From NCBI GenBank assembly GCA_017442225.1, contig JAFSAR010000020.1:34353-98352 (forward strand): a stretch of 64,000 nucleotides of DNA, written 5' to 3'. Position 1 is the stretch's first letter, and the number at the start of each line of letters is the position of its first letter. A program made the position numbers and the translations under genes. This document shows positions 24,760 to 34,613 of the stretch, in pieces. The notes below the pieces were generated by a model. The model saw only the letters and a program-made list of their open reading frames with translations, was not told the DNA's origin and did not search any database. Origin of the DNA: Clostridia bacterium (GTDB taxonomy: Bacteria > Bacillota > Clostridia > Oscillospirales > Acutalibacteraceae).

Positions 24760-27700
24760 ACCTACTGCTATGCAGCAAAAAGCAATCGAAACTAAAGGTA
24801 ATATTCTGGTGTCTGCCGCCGCAGGCTCGGGCAAAACTGCGGTACTGGTAGAGCGCGTTATAAATATGCTCACCGACAAAACCTCGTCCGTTAGCGCCGA
24901 CAGGCTGCTTATCGTTACCTTTACAAATGCCGCCGCAGCAGAAATGCGCAGCCGCATTGAAAAGCGGATTTATGAAGAAATACAAAAAAATCCTGACGAT
25001 GTATCGATTCAAAGACAAAAGTATTTACTGCAAAATGCAGATATCTGCACAATCGACTCTTTCTGTATAAAGCTTGTGCGTGAAAATTTTGAAAAATGCG
25101 GTATAGAGCCCGATTTTAAAATAAGCGACGGTTCGCAACAGATTACCACCTGCAACACCGTAATGTCAAATCTTATTGCGGAATATCTTGCAGAGCCCAC
25201 AGATGATTTTAACCGTCTTTTAGAGTTTACGAATTGTGAGTATGACGAAAAAAATCTCACTGAGCTTGTAAACCGAATATATCTTTACAGTCAGCAGTTG
25301 CCTTTTCCGCAAAATTTTATAGAAAAACTATCTCTCCCTTATGAAACAAAATTCATGTCGGGCAACGCGTGGTATGATATGGCGTTTGAATTAGCAAAAA
25401 AACGTATAGATACTGCGCTTTCTTGCGCACAGAAAATGGCAGATACCGCACCCTACACAAATAAAAACAGTGAAAAGTATATAGCGTATGCCGAAAACGC
25501 ATTAAAGTTGCTTGATACGCTTAAATCAACCGTCGAGGGTGAGGATTGGGACGCATTTGCCAAGTCTTTATGGGAAATATCGTTCGACCGCGTTCCGTCA
25601 AGCGACAAGGACGACCCTGCTGCTAACACGTTCAAGGACAATCAAAAGCAGATAAAGGATATAATAAAAGAACTCAGCGAGCTTTTTGGTGAAACACGCG
25701 AGGAAATGCAAAACGGACTCAGCAAAAATCTTGACGCTGTAGGACTACTTAAAGAAATTATTACCAAGTACAGCGAGCGACTTTTTGACGCCTTTTGTGA
25801 GGAAAATTCTTTCACATTTTACAATATGGAGCAGTTGGCGCTGAATTTGCTCTGCGAGTATAAAGACGGCAATATTGTAATTCGCGACGAGGCGCGTGAA
25901 TTGTGTGATCGTTACGACGAGGTTCTGGTTGACGAATTTCAGGACGTTAACGACCTGCAGAATATGTTGTTTTACGTGCTTTCAAACCGCGAAGAAAAGC
26001 TTTTTGTGGTGGGTGACGTAAAGCAGAGCATTTACGGCTTCAGAGGTTCTAATCCCGATAATTTCTTGGATAAAAAGAATAAATACATACCTATTGAAAA
26101 GGCGCAGGATATAGATTCTAAAAAGATAATTTTATCCGATAATTTCCGCTCCCGTCCTGGTGTTTGCGATGCGGTAAACTTTTTCTTTTCGCACCTTCTT
26201 GCAGGGCAGTGCGGTGGAATTGTTTACAATGACGAGGAGCGTCTTAATGCGGGGGGGAGTTTCCCCGATAGCCGCGCCGCAACAGCCGAGCTTTTGGTAG
26301 TGGATAAGTATGACGACGAAAACGACGAGTCTTTGCTCGAAACCGAGGCTAAAAAAATTGCCGAATACATTGTTTCGGTAATGGGCGAGGGCGAGGTTAT
26401 AAGTGACGGCGACAAGCTGCGTAATGCTCGATACGACGATTTTGCAATACTGCTTGATAAGGTCAAGGACAAGGCAACTGTAATTGCCGAGCAGTTGTCT
26501 GCTTACGGTGTACCCGTGTCTTTAGGTGGCGATTCTTTTTTGGAAAGCACCGAGATTTCTACCGTTATATCGCTTTTGCAGGTGATTGATAATCCTAAAT
26601 GTGACGTCGAATTGCTTGCCACGATGATGTCGCCCGTCTTTGCTTTCAGCGCTGACGAAATGGCGAAAATCAGAGCAAATCAAAAATACGGGCCGCTTTA
26701 TTCAGCTGTGGTGGCTTATAGCAAAACGGGGGATAAAAATACGGCTGATTTTATAGAAAAGCTGTCAGCTCTTCGTCGCGATGCGGCGGTACTGCCACTG
26801 GACAGGCTTATTTCAAAGCTGATTCATTCTTCCGATATACTTAATATGATGTCGGCGCTCTCCGGTGGCAAGGTGCGTCGCGCCAATCTTTTTGCGCTTA
26901 TAAATTATGCCAAAGGGTTCGAATCTCGCGCTGATTCGGGTATTTACGGATTTATAAGATATATGAAATCTCTGCCCGAAAACAGCTTTAAAAGCGTGGG
27001 TGAGGGTCATAAAAACGCGGTCAGGATTATGTCTATGCACAATTCAAAGGGCTTGCAATTTCCCGTGTGCATAGTGGCGAATTTGTCGTCGCAGATAAAT
27101 AATGCCGATTCTATAAGCCGCGTGCTGTTTTCAGAAAAAGGCGGTATAGCCTTTAAGTATTACGATGAGCAAGCGGGCGCGGACATAGAAATGCTCGGTC
27201 ACGCGGTGCAGGCGGACGCGGCGCAGGTCAAAACTGTGGAAGAAAAACTACGTCTTTTGTACGTTGCTATGACCCGCGCAATTGATAGGTTGTGCCTTGT
27301 GTGCTCGGCTAAAAATTTAGATAATAAGCTTAAAAAGCTTGCGTCTTCACTGCAAGACAACGCGCCGTATATAAGCCGTGAATTCTTGGAAAAAGGTCGC
27401 AACATGGGTGATTGGATTTTAAGCTGCGCTCTGCTTCACCCGCAAGGCGAGACTTTGCGAAAATATGCCGATATTAAGGCGCCGACGGCTCACAGTGATG
27501 CCAATTTGAAGATAACCGTTGTAAATGACGAAAACGCTGTTATACCAAGACCTGAGCAGGAGTTACAGGAAACAAAAGACTGCAACTTTGATTTTGCTAA
27601 AAAAATAAAGGCGAACGCCGATTACGTATATCCTTATGAACCGTTGCGTTATTTACAGGCAAAGGCGTCGGTATCGGACATTGTGCACAGGGCTGAAAAC

Positions 27701-28255
27701 GACCGCTTTGCATTTTGCGAAAAGCCGGCGTTTATGCTCGGCGATAAGCTTTCGGGCGCGGCGAGGGGAACTGCAATGCATCACGTTATGCAGTTTATAA
27801 ACTTTAGCGAAAAGGTTGACGTTGATGCTGAAATCCAAAGATTGCTTGAATGGAAATTTATAACTGAAAGCGAGGCAAAATCCGCCGACGTTGCGGCTAT
27901 AGATGTTTTCTTTAAAAGCGACCTGTATCATCGCGTTATAACGTCGGACGCCGTTCATCGCGAGATGCGTTTTCTTACCGAAATATCTGCTAAGAGTATT
28001 GACAAAACGCTTGATATAGAACTTGACGACGCCAATATCATAGTTCAGGGCGCGGTTGACCTTTGCTTTGAAGAACATGGTGGTATAGTCGTGCTTGACT
28101 TTAAGACCGACAGGGTAGATAATATGTTGGAGCTTGTTGATTGCTACGGCGAACAGTTAGAGATTTATTCAGCCGCGGCAGAAAAGATTTTTGAAAAGCC
28201 CGTTAAGGAAAAAATAATTTATTCTTTTCATTTGGGTAAAAGTATTTCGTTTTAG
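24749..28255 (+). CDS. addA: Helicase-nuclease AddAB, subunit AddA
   Basis: An 1168-residue UvrD-like helicase with a C-terminal nuclease. Walker A is AAAGSGKTAVLVER (GSGKT at residues 26-30). The Walker B/motif II region reads VLVDEFQDVNDLQ, motif III contains VVGDVKQSIYGFRGS, and motif VI is LLYVAMTRAIDRL. The nuclease motif IVVLDFKTDRVD (Asp-x-Lys) is near the C terminus, and RGTAMHHVMQF is its leading His motif. ATG 24749 lies inside addB after GACGGGAG. The pair degrades DNA from breaks until Chi and then produces a 3' strand. Confidence 0.95.
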   Translation: MAFKPTAMQQKAIETKGNILVSAAAGSGKTAVLVERVINMLTDKTSSVSADRLLIVTFTNAAAAEMRSRIEKRIYEEIQKNPDDVSIQRQKYLLQNADICTIDSFCIKLVRENFEKCGIEPDFKISDGSQQITTCNTVMSNLIAEYLAEPTDDFNRLLEFTNCEYDEKNLTELVNRIYLYSQQLPFPQNFIEKLSLPYETKFMSGNAWYDMAFELAKKRIDTALSCAQKMADTAPYTNKNSEKYIAYAENALKLLDTLKSTVEGEDWDAFAKSLWEISFDRVPSSDKDDPAANTFKDNQKQIKDIIKELSELFGETREEMQNGLSKNLDAVGLLKEIITKYSERLFDAFCEENSFTFYNMEQLALNLLCEYKDGNIVIRDEARELCDRYDEVLVDEFQDVNDLQNMLFYVLSNREEKLFVVGDVKQSIYGFRGSNPDNFLDKKNKYIPIEKAQDIDSKKIILSDNFRSRPGVCDAVNFFFSHLLAGQCGGIVYNDEERLNAGGSFPDSRAATAELLVVDKYDDENDESLLETEAKKIAEYIVSVMGEGEVISDGDKLRNARYDDFAILLDKVKDKATVIAEQLSAYGVPVSLGGDSFLESTEISTVISLLQVIDNPKCDVELLATMMSPVFAFSADEMAKIRANQKYGPLYSAVVAYSKTGDKNTADFIEKLSALRRDAAVLPLDRLISKLIHSSDILNMMSALSGGKVRRANLFALINYAKGFESRADSGIYGFIRYMKSLPENSFKSVGEGHKNAVRIMSMHNSKGLQFPVCIVANLSSQINNADSISRVLFSEKGGIAFKYYDEQAGADIEMLGHAVQADAAQVKTVEEKLRLLYVAMTRAIDRLCLVCSAKNLDNKLKKLASSLQDNAPYISREFLEKGRNMGDWILSCALLHPQGETLRKYADIKAPTAHSDANLKITVVNDENAVIPRPEQELQETKDCNFDFAKKIKANADYVYPYEPLRYLQAKASVSDIVHRAENDRFAFCEKPAFMLGDKLSGAARGTAMHHVMQFINFSEKVDVDAEIQRLLEWKFITESEAKSADVAAIDVFFKSDLYHRVITSDAVHREMRFLTEISAKSIDKTLDIELDDANIIVQGAVDLCFEEHGGIVVLDFKTDRVDNMLELVDCYGEQLEIYSAAAEKIFEKPVKEKIIYSFHLGKSISF

Positions 28256-28267
28256 AGAGGCATTATT

Positions 28268-28828
28268 ATGAATTTAGAACTAAAAAAGGGCAGGCCTGAT
28301 AATATGACGGGCAGATTGCCAAAAGAAATCCGTTGTTATGATTTTTTGGACAATCTGGGTATAGAGTATTATCACGTAGACCACCGCGATATGCCCGCTG
28401 ATACTATGGAGGCGTGTGTTGCGGTAGATGAGACTCTTGACTGCAAAATATGCAAAAATCTCTTTTTAACCAACCGACAAAAGACCGACTTTTATCTGCT
28501 TATGATGCCTGCAGAGAAGCCTTTTAAAACCAAGGATTTAACCTCGCAGATAAATTCTGCCAGACTTTCTTTTGCAGACGCAGAGGCAATGCTTAAATAC
28601 CTTGACATAACGCCGGGCGCTGTGAGTGTTTTAGGTCTTATGAATGACAAAGAAAATAGTGTTCGATTGCTTGTTGATAAGGATATTTTAAATGATGAAT
28701 ATATCGGCTGTCACCCCTGCGTTAATACCACAAGTATGAAAATTAAAACTTCCGATATTTTTGACAAACTGATATCGGCTACCAATCACAGCAAAACGGT
28801 TGTAGAATTACCGTGGTATAACGTATAA
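28268..28828 (+). CDS. YbaK/ProX-type aminoacyl-tRNA deacylase
   Basis: A 186-residue single-domain homologue of the prolyl-tRNA synthetase editing domain, related to PrdX/ProXp-ala. Motifs are [12 protein letters not shown] near the N terminus, [19 protein letters not shown] (including the conserved Lys-Asn pair) and [11 protein letters not shown] at the end of the domain. Members hydrolyse mischarged Ala-tRNA(Pro) or Cys-tRNA(Pro); which one cannot be told from sequence. AGAGGCAT precedes it, 12 bases after addA. The operon ends at the following terminator. Confidence 0.85.
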   Translation: MNLELKKGRPDNMTGRLPKEIRCYDFLDNLGIEYYHVDHRDMPADTMEACVAVDETLDCKICKNLFLTNRQKTDFYLLMMPAEKPFKTKDLTSQINSARLSFADAEAMLKYLDITPGAVSVLGLMNDKENSVRLLVDKDILNDEYIGCHPCVNTTSMKIKTSDIFDKLISATNHSKTVVELPWYNV

Positions 28829-28830
28829 TC

Positions 28831-28864
28831 AAAAAACAACAGCAGACTCTGCTGTTGTTTTTTT
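28831..28864 (+). terminator. Rho-independent terminator
   Basis: AACAACAGCAGA with complement TCTGCTGTTGTT followed by T8. It separates the addBA-deacylase operon from the deo operon. Confidence 0.88.
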
Positions 28865-28868
28865 GATA

Positions 28869-28897
28869 TTGACTGAACGGCGAAAAAAAGGTATAAT
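28869..28897 (+). promoter_or_regulatory. Strong promoter of the deo/nucleotide-degradation operon
   Basis: TTGACT at 28869-28874, a 17-bp spacer, TATAAT at 28892-28897. No clear operator or riboswitch is visible in the short leader before deoC. Confidence 0.75.
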
Positions 28898-28931
28898 AAA
28901 ATGTAAAAATATAATTAGAAAGGCTGATTTT

Positions 28932-29621
28932 ATGGACGTTAAAAAAATACTATCATACGTTGACCACACTCTTTTGTCGCAAAGCGCGACTTGGGATGAG
29001 ATTAAGGCTATTCTTGATGATGGAATTAAATACGGCTGCGCTTCTTGCTGTATTCCCGCATCCTTTGTAAAACAGGCAAAGGAATATGTGGGTGACCGCG
29101 TGGCAATCTGCACCGTTATCGGTTTTCCAAACGGATATTCAACCACCGCTACAAAATGCTTTGAAACCGAAGATGCTATAAAAAACGGCGCAGATGAAAT
29201 TGATATGGTAATAAATATAGGTTGGCTCAAGGACAAAAAGCACGACCTTATTCTTGATGAAATAAAGGCTATTAAAGCCGCTTGTCAGGGCAAGATATTA
29301 AAGGTAATTATAGAAACCTGTCTGCTTACCGATGATGAAAAGGTTAAAATGTGTGAAATCGTATCACGCTCGGGCGCTGATTTTATCAAGACCTCAACAG
29401 GTTTTTCTACCGCGGGCGCAACAAAACACGACGTGCAGATTTTTGCAGATAACGTTGCATCTCACCTTAAAATCAAGGCGGCAGGGGGTATATCTTCGCT
29501 CGAAGATGCAGAGGATTTTATAAACATAGGCGCTACACGCTTGGGAACAAGCAGAATAGTAAAAATAGTAAAGGCTTTAGAGAAAGGTGAACAACATGAC
29601 AAACAAGACACCTCATATTGA
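28932..29621 (+). CDS. deoC: Deoxyribose-phosphate aldolase
   Basis: ATG 28932 with AAAGGCTG upstream gives 229 residues. This TIM-barrel class I aldolase splits deoxyribose 5-phosphate into glyceraldehyde 3-phosphate and acetaldehyde. VDHTLL at the N terminus, KVIIETCLL (with the proton-shuttle Lys region) and [15 protein letters not shown] (Schiff-base Lys) are all present. It is the first gene of an eight-gene run of overlapping or near-touching genes through surE. The deoD start lies inside its last 26 bases. Confidence 0.95.
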   Translation: MDVKKILSYVDHTLLSQSATWDEIKAILDDGIKYGCASCCIPASFVKQAKEYVGDRVAICTVIGFPNGYSTTATKCFETEDAIKNGADEIDMVINIGWLKDKKHDLILDEIKAIKAACQGKILKVIIETCLLTDDEKVKMCEIVSRSGADFIKTSTGFSTAGATKHDVQIFADNVASHLKIKAAGGISSLEDAEDFINIGATRLGTSRIVKIVKALEKGEQHDKQDTSY

Positions 29622-30345
29622 TTTAAAAAATGATATCGGTTTTGGCAAAACCGTGCTTATGCCTGGTGACCCGTTGCGCGCAAAATACATTGCCGACAAC
29701 TTTTTAGAGGGCGCTGTGCTTGTAAACGGTGTACGCGGTGTTAACGGCTATACGGGCTACTACAATGGAGTAAAGGTTTCTGTTATGGCAAGTGGTATGG
29801 GTATGCCCTCTATAGGCATTTACTCTTACGAGCTTTATAAGTTTTTCGGCGTGCAAAATATTATTCGCGTAGGTTCTGCGGGCGCCATAAACGAAAACGT
29901 AAAGGTTCGTGACATAGTTATCGGTCAGGGCGCTTGCACCAACTCAAATTTTGCGTCGCAGTACGGTATGAACGGTACTATAGCGCCGATATGTGATTTT
30001 GAGATGCTTGATATTGCAAACAAAATTGCAAAGCAAAAAAATCTTAACGCTCATATAGGTAATCTGTACTCATCCGATACTTTTTATGACGATACACACC
30101 CATCGAGCAACTGGGGCAAGGTAGGCTGTCTTGCAGTAGAGATGGAGGCGGCGGCGCTCTATTGCACGGCTATGCGATACGGTATGCGCGCGATGGCTAT
30201 ATGCACTATTTCGGATATTCTTTATCCGCCATACACCGCGCTCGACGCCGACGACCGTGAAAAAACCTTTACTCAGATGATGGAGTTTGCGCTTGATTGC
30301 GCTGTAGAATATGAAAATCTGCCGATTTTAGAGGCTAAAGACTGA
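29596..30345 (+). CDS. deoD: Purine nucleoside phosphorylase, DeoD type
   Basis: ATG 29596 (249 residues) follows GAAAGGTGA inside deoC. It converts purine (deoxy)nucleosides and phosphate into base plus (deoxy)ribose 1-phosphate. Family motifs: [40 protein letters not shown] and VEMEAAALY (with the conserved Glu that binds ribose hydroxyls). The size and motif set fit the hexameric DeoD form rather than the trimeric mammalian-type PNP. deoB begins one base after its stop. Confidence 0.94.
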   Translation: MTNKTPHIDLKNDIGFGKTVLMPGDPLRAKYIADNFLEGAVLVNGVRGVNGYTGYYNGVKVSVMASGMGMPSIGIYSYELYKFFGVQNIIRVGSAGAINENVKVRDIVIGQGACTNSNFASQYGMNGTIAPICDFEMLDIANKIAKQKNLNAHIGNLYSSDTFYDDTHPSSNWGKVGCLAVEMEAAALYCTAMRYGMRAMAICTISDILYPPYTALDADDREKTFTQMMEFALDCAVEYENLPILEAKD

Positions 30346-30346
30346 T

Positions 30347-31513
30347 ATGAAAAGGGTATTTTTAATCGTTCTTGACAGCTTTGGTATAGGTGCTATGAGT
30401 GATAGCGCAGATTACGGAGATATAGGCGTTAATACGCTTGAGTCTATATCAAAATCGGAAAAATTTAAAATAAATAACCTTAAAAAGCTCGGGTTATTTA
30501 ATATTGACGGTGTAAGCTGCGGAGAAAAGGTTGACACACCACAGGCTGCCGTTTGCCGCCTTGCTGAGCTTTCACGCGGCAAGGATACCACAATAGGTCA
30601 CTGGGAGATAGCGGGAATTGTGTCAGATAAGCCACTTCCCACGTATCCCGACGGTTTTCCCGAGAGCGTATTGCAGGAATTTTCGAAAAAAGTGGGTAGG
30701 GGTGTGCTTTGCAATAAGCCGTATTCGGGCACCGAGGTCATAAAGGACTACGGTGAAGAGCATATAAAAACAGGCAATCTGATTATATATACCTCTGCTG
30801 ACAGCGTATTTCAAATAGCGGCTCACGAGGATATCGTGCCGCTTGACGAGCTGTACCGCTATTGTCGTATTGCGCGTGAGATTCTTACGGGCGAGCACGG
30901 TGTCGGTCGTGTTATTGCGCGTCCGTTTATAACGGTTGATGGCGAGTTTAAACGCACCTCAAACCGACACGATTTTTCACTTGAGCCGCCAAAAAAGACT
31001 ATGCTTGATTGTATTAAAAACAGCGGTCTTGACACTATATCGGTAGGCAAAATTTATGATATTTTTGCGGGAGCAGGTATCAACGAATACGTGTATACAC
31101 ACGGCAATACCGAGGGCATGAAAAAAACGCTTGAATACGCAAAGCGTGATTTTAACGGAATTTGCTTTACCAATCTTGTGGATTTTGATATGCTTTACGG
31201 TCACCGCAATGATGTAGACGGCTACGCCGCGGCGCTCAGCGAATTTGACGGATGGCTTGGCAGCTTTTTGCCGCTACTTAAAGAAGACGACCTGCTTATA
31301 ATAACGGCAGACCACGGCTGTGACCCAGCGTACACCGTCAGCACCGACCACTCGCGTGAACACGTGCCGCTGCTGATTTACGGCAAGAGGGTAAATCCCG
31401 TAAATCTTGGCACCAAATCAGGCTTTTGCAATATAGGTAAAACCGTGTGCGACTACCTTGGCGTAGAGGCGGAAATCGCAGGCGAGAGTATGTTATCGGA
31501 GATTATAAAATGA
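30347..31513 (+). CDS. deoB: Phosphopentomutase
   Basis: A 388-residue enzyme of the alkaline-phosphatase superfamily that interconverts (deoxy)ribose 1- and 5-phosphate, linking the phosphorylases to DeoC. The metal-binding Asp motif is at the N terminus (FLIVLDSFGIGAM), DTTIGHWEI holds the phosphorylated Thr region, and the C-terminal motifs are ITADHGCDP and DHSREHVPLL. The length is typical. Its stop overlaps the cdd start by 4 bases (ATGA). Confidence 0.95.
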   Translation: MKRVFLIVLDSFGIGAMSDSADYGDIGVNTLESISKSEKFKINNLKKLGLFNIDGVSCGEKVDTPQAAVCRLAELSRGKDTTIGHWEIAGIVSDKPLPTYPDGFPESVLQEFSKKVGRGVLCNKPYSGTEVIKDYGEEHIKTGNLIIYTSADSVFQIAAHEDIVPLDELYRYCRIAREILTGEHGVGRVIARPFITVDGEFKRTSNRHDFSLEPPKKTMLDCIKNSGLDTISVGKIYDIFAGAGINEYVYTHGNTEGMKKTLEYAKRDFNGICFTNLVDFDMLYGHRNDVDGYAAALSEFDGWLGSFLPLLKEDDLLIITADHGCDPAYTVSTDHSREHVPLLIYGKRVNPVNLGTKSGFCNIGKTVCDYLGVEAEIAGESMLSEIIK

Positions 31514-31920
31514 ACAATAAAGAATTAGTAAAAGCGGCATTTGACGCTATGCAAAAGGCTTATGCGCCGTATTCTTGCTATAAAGTGGGCGCGGCGCTGC
31601 TTTCAAAATCGGGCACGGTCTATTCAGGCTGTAACGTTGAAAACGCGGCGTACGGTCCTACAAACTGCGCCGAAAGAACAGCATTTTTTAAGGCTGTTAG
31701 CGAGGGCGAGCGCGAGTTTTTAAAAATCGCAATAGTTGGCGGCAAAAATGGTAATGTTAACGATTTGTTTATGCCTTGCGGTGTGTGCCGTCAGGTTATG
31801 GCAGAATTTTGCGATGGAGATTTCGAGGTAATCGTAGCGCGCTCTACGGATGATTTTAGCGTGTTTACGCTTTCGGAATTATTGCCGTATGGATTTTCTA
31901 AAAGTAATATAACAGAATAG
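31510..31920 (+). CDS. cdd: Cytidine deaminase
   Basis: ATG 31510 overlaps the deoB stop; the 136-residue product is the short tetrameric type. It deaminates (deoxy)cytidine to (deoxy)uridine, feeding the phosphorylase encoded next. The zinc site and general base are complete: CAERTAFF (Cys, Ala-Glu) and MPCGVCRQVM (two Cys); the substrate Asn-Glu pair is in CNVENAAYG. The next gene starts 8 bases after its stop. Confidence 0.95.
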   Translation: MNNKELVKAAFDAMQKAYAPYSCYKVGAALLSKSGTVYSGCNVENAAYGPTNCAERTAFFKAVSEGEREFLKIAIVGGKNGNVNDLFMPCGVCRQVMAEFCDGDFEVIVARSTDDFSVFTLSELLPYGFSKSNITE

Positions 31921-31928
31921 GTGATTAT

Positions 31929-32684
31929 ATGAAGCAGTATCATATTGGTCTTTCAGAGGAGCATAGCGCGAGATACGCGATAATCCCAGGTGACCCAGGC
32001 CGAGTAGAAAAAATTGCGGCATTTCTTGATGACGCGCATCAGGTAGGTTGCAACCGCGAATATAACTCATATTTGGGTTATCTTGACGGCGAAAAGGTGC
32101 TTGTTGTATCCACGGGTATAGGCGGACCGTCTTGCGCGATTTGTGTTGAAGAGCTGGCAAAAATCGGCGTTGACACCTTTATCCGCGTCGGTACCTGCGG
32201 TGGTATGCAGCCCGACGTTGCACCGGGTGATGTGGTTATAGCTACGGGTGCTATACGTCAGGACGGCACAAGCCGTGAATATATGCCCATTGAATTTCCC
32301 GCTGTAGCCGATTTTCACGTAACACAAGCGCTTTATAGTGCAGCTCAAAACCTCGGCTACCCAAATCACATTGGCGTAGTACAGGCAAAGGACAGTTTTT
32401 ACGGTCAGCATTCACCCGAGAGTATGCCAACAGCCCCCGAGTTGCTTGCTAAATGGAACGCTTGGAAACGTGGCGGATGCTTGGCAAGCGAAATGGAGGG
32501 CGCAACGCTCTTTATAGTAAGCGCCGCGCGAAAACTGCGCTCGGGCGCGGTATTCCACTGCGTATGGAATCAGGAGATTGCCAAAACCGCAATGCCCAAA
32601 GAACGCAATGAAGATACCTCTTGCGCTATAAAAACCGCGATTGAGGCTATTCGTATTTTAATTAAACAGGATAAGGATAAATAA
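31929..32684 (+). CDS. udp: Uridine phosphorylase
   Basis: A 251-residue nucleoside phosphorylase of the PNP/UDP superfamily (PF01048). It carries the phosphate-binding loops PGDPGRVEKIA and IRVGTCGGM and the ribose-binding Glu motif SEMEGATLF. The insertion FYGQHSPESMP and its order after cdd support uridine over purine specificity. It should release uracil and ribose 1-phosphate, and may also act on deoxyuridine and thymidine. No separate pyrimidine phosphorylase (pdp/deoA) is visible, so this gene probably covers the pyrimidine branch. Confidence 0.9.
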   Translation: MKQYHIGLSEEHSARYAIIPGDPGRVEKIAAFLDDAHQVGCNREYNSYLGYLDGEKVLVVSTGIGGPSCAICVEELAKIGVDTFIRVGTCGGMQPDVAPGDVVIATGAIRQDGTSREYMPIEFPAVADFHVTQALYSAAQNLGYPNHIGVVQAKDSFYGQHSPESMPTAPELLAKWNAWKRGGCLASEMEGATLFIVSAARKLRSGAVFHCVWNQEIAKTAMPKERNEDTSCAIKTAIEAIRILIKQDKDK

Positions 32685-32688
32685 AACT

Positions 32689-33627
32689 ATGATTGAAGCG
32701 GTACTTGACTGTATAAAAAATTACGACACTATTATTATTCATCGCCACAGTCGTCCCGACGGTGACGCTATGGGCAGTCAGATTGGTATGAAAAATATCA
32801 TTTTGGAAAATTTCCCCGATAAGACTGTGTATATGGTTGGCGATGAAACCAAGTTTTTTAGCTTTTTGTCCGATTCTGCTATGGATGAAATTGACGATAG
32901 CATCTACGACGGCGCATTGGCAATTTTGCTTGACTTTGCGTCGCCTCACCTTGCGAGTGATGACCGCTATAGCAAAGCCGCAAAGACTGTCCGTATAGAC
33001 CACCATATCTATTGCGAAACCTTTACCGACGTAGAGGTGGTAGATAGCAGTTTTGAAAGCTGCTGCGGTATGGTAACGGCATTTGCGGTAGAGAGTGGTT
33101 TGCGTATAAACGAAATTGCAGGCAAGGCGCTTTATACGGGTATGCTCACCGATTCGGGACGTTTTCGTTATGACAGCACCAACGCCCGCACCTTTCAGCT
33201 TGCAGCGGCGCTTATTGAAACGGGTTTTGACACCAACGAGCTTTACCGCGAACTTTACGCTGACAATTTTGACAACAAACTGCTTAAAGCAAAGTTTACG
33301 TTAAAAATACAGTTTACCAAAAACAACGTAGCATATATCTACACCACCCGTGATGAAGTGCGCGAGTTTGGTGTGAGCGAGTTTTCCATATCTCGCGGAA
33401 TGGTTGCCACTATGGCAGACGTTAAGGGCGTAGATATATGGGTAAACTTTACTGAAAGCCAAGACGGCGTTTTGTGCGAACTGCGTTCAAGCCGCTTTAA
33501 CATTAACCCCATCGCCGTAAAATACGGCGGCGGCGGTCACCAAAAGGCAAGCGGCGCCACCGTACCCGACCGCGATACTGCAATGGCGATGCTTGCTGAC
33601 TTAGACCAATTACAAGGAGAAAATTGA
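32689..33627 (+). CDS. DHH-family phosphoesterase, NrnA-like (copy 1)
   Basis: A 312-residue protein with an N-terminal DHH domain and a C-terminal DHHA1 domain. Metal motifs: HRHSRPDGDAMGSQIG (His and two Asp), LLDFAS, VRIDHH (the name-giving DHH) and a second Asp in TDSGRFRYDS. The substrate-binding end is GGGGHQKASG. NrnA proteins degrade 2-5 nt RNA and DNA oligonucleotides to mononucleotides and can act on 3'-phosphoadenosine 5'-phosphate. Its place among nucleoside catabolism genes fits nanoRNA or short-DNA turnover. It touches its paralogue (TGATG). Confidence 0.88.
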   Translation: MIEAVLDCIKNYDTIIIHRHSRPDGDAMGSQIGMKNIILENFPDKTVYMVGDETKFFSFLSDSAMDEIDDSIYDGALAILLDFASPHLASDDRYSKAAKTVRIDHHIYCETFTDVEVVDSSFESCCGMVTAFAVESGLRINEIAGKALYTGMLTDSGRFRYDSTNARTFQLAAALIETGFDTNELYRELYADNFDNKLLKAKFTLKIQFTKNNVAYIYTTRDEVREFGVSEFSISRGMVATMADVKGVDIWVNFTESQDGVLCELRSSRFNINPIAVKYGGGGHQKASGATVPDRDTAMAMLADLDQLQGEN

Positions 33628-34613
33628 TGAATTTCGCTGTAAAAAAGCAGATACTTGATAAAATAAAAGAATACGACAAAATTTTTCTGTTCCGTCATAT
33701 TCGCAATGACGGCGATTGCGTAGGCGCCACAAAGGGCTTAAAACGCATATTACAGTTGACCTTTCCCGAAAAGCAAATTTATCTTATTGATAATGACAAG
33801 GCTGAATATCTTGAATTTTTGGGTCCCGAGGACGAGCCTGTTGAGGATGCGGAATATACCGACGCTTTGGGTATTGTTATAGATACTGCAAGCGAGGAGC
33901 GTATTTCTAACAAAAAATACACACTGTGTCGCGAGCTTATAAAAATTGATCACCACATTCCGCTTGAAAACTACGGCGATATAATGTGGGTAGAGGAGGA
34001 GCGTTCCTCCGCTTGCGAAATAATTGCCGATTTTTACGCTACCTTCCGCGACGAGCTTAAAATAGACAGTGAGGCGGCGACCTACGTTTATACGGGTATG
34101 GTTACCGACTCGGGACGATTTAAGTATGAGGGCGTTACGGGCGATACCATGCGCAATGCCGCAATAATGCTTGACTGCGGTGTCGATACCGAAAAGCTGT
34201 ATGCGCATTTGTATCTTGAAGCGTTTGGCTATCTTAAATTCAAGGCGGAAATTTATCAGCGTATGCAGATCACCGAAAACGGTGTTGCGTATATTTTTAT
34301 TGATAAGGATATGCAAAAGGAGTTTAATCTCACGCTTGAACAGGCGAGCGCTTGCGTTGGTACACTCGACTCTATACGTGGCGCGATCGCTTGGATGGCA
34401 TTTATAGAAAACGGTGACGCAGAAAACTCTATCCGCGTGCGTCTGCGCTCACGTTTTGTGCATATAAACCCCATCGCTGAAAAATATCGCGGTGGCGGTC
34501 ACGCGTGCGCGAGCGGCGCTACCGTTTACGGTTGGGACGAGGCAGAGCAGCTTTTACGTGACGCTGATGCTCACGTAAAAGAATACAAAGAAACTCACGA
34601 GGGTTGGCTATGA
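33627..34613 (+). CDS. DHH-family phosphoesterase, NrnA-like (copy 2)
   Basis: A 328-residue paralogue of the preceding gene; ATG 33627 overlaps its stop by one base. Motifs are retained with small changes: FRHIRNDGDCVGATKG (Asn for Pro before Asp), LIKIDHH, TDSGRFKYEG and YRGGGHACASG. The N-terminal domain is more acidic than copy 1 (EFLGPEDEPVEDAEY). Two adjacent, clearly diverged copies suggest different substrates, for example short RNA versus short DNA or pAp, but sequence alone cannot assign them. surE begins inside its last codons. Confidence 0.86.
   Translation: MNFAVKKQILDKIKEYDKIFLFRHIRNDGDCVGATKGLKRILQLTFPEKQIYLIDNDKAEYLEFLGPEDEPVEDAEYTDALGIVIDTASEERISNKKYTLCRELIKIDHHIPLENYGDIMWVEEERSSACEIIADFYATFRDELKIDSEAATYVYTGMVTDSGRFKYEGVTGDTMRNAAIMLDCGVDTEKLYAHLYLEAFGYLKFKAEIYQRMQITENGVAYIFIDKDMQKEFNLTLEQASACVGTLDSIRGAIAWMAFIENGDAENSIRVRLRSRFVHINPIAEKYRGGGHACASGATVYGWDEAEQLLRDADAHVKEYKETHEGWL

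Noticed and set aside
33750..34316. Long minus-strand frame (188 codons) inside the second DHH gene
   Set aside because: It is antisense to a conserved gene, has no recognisable domain and lies within an operon of the other strand.
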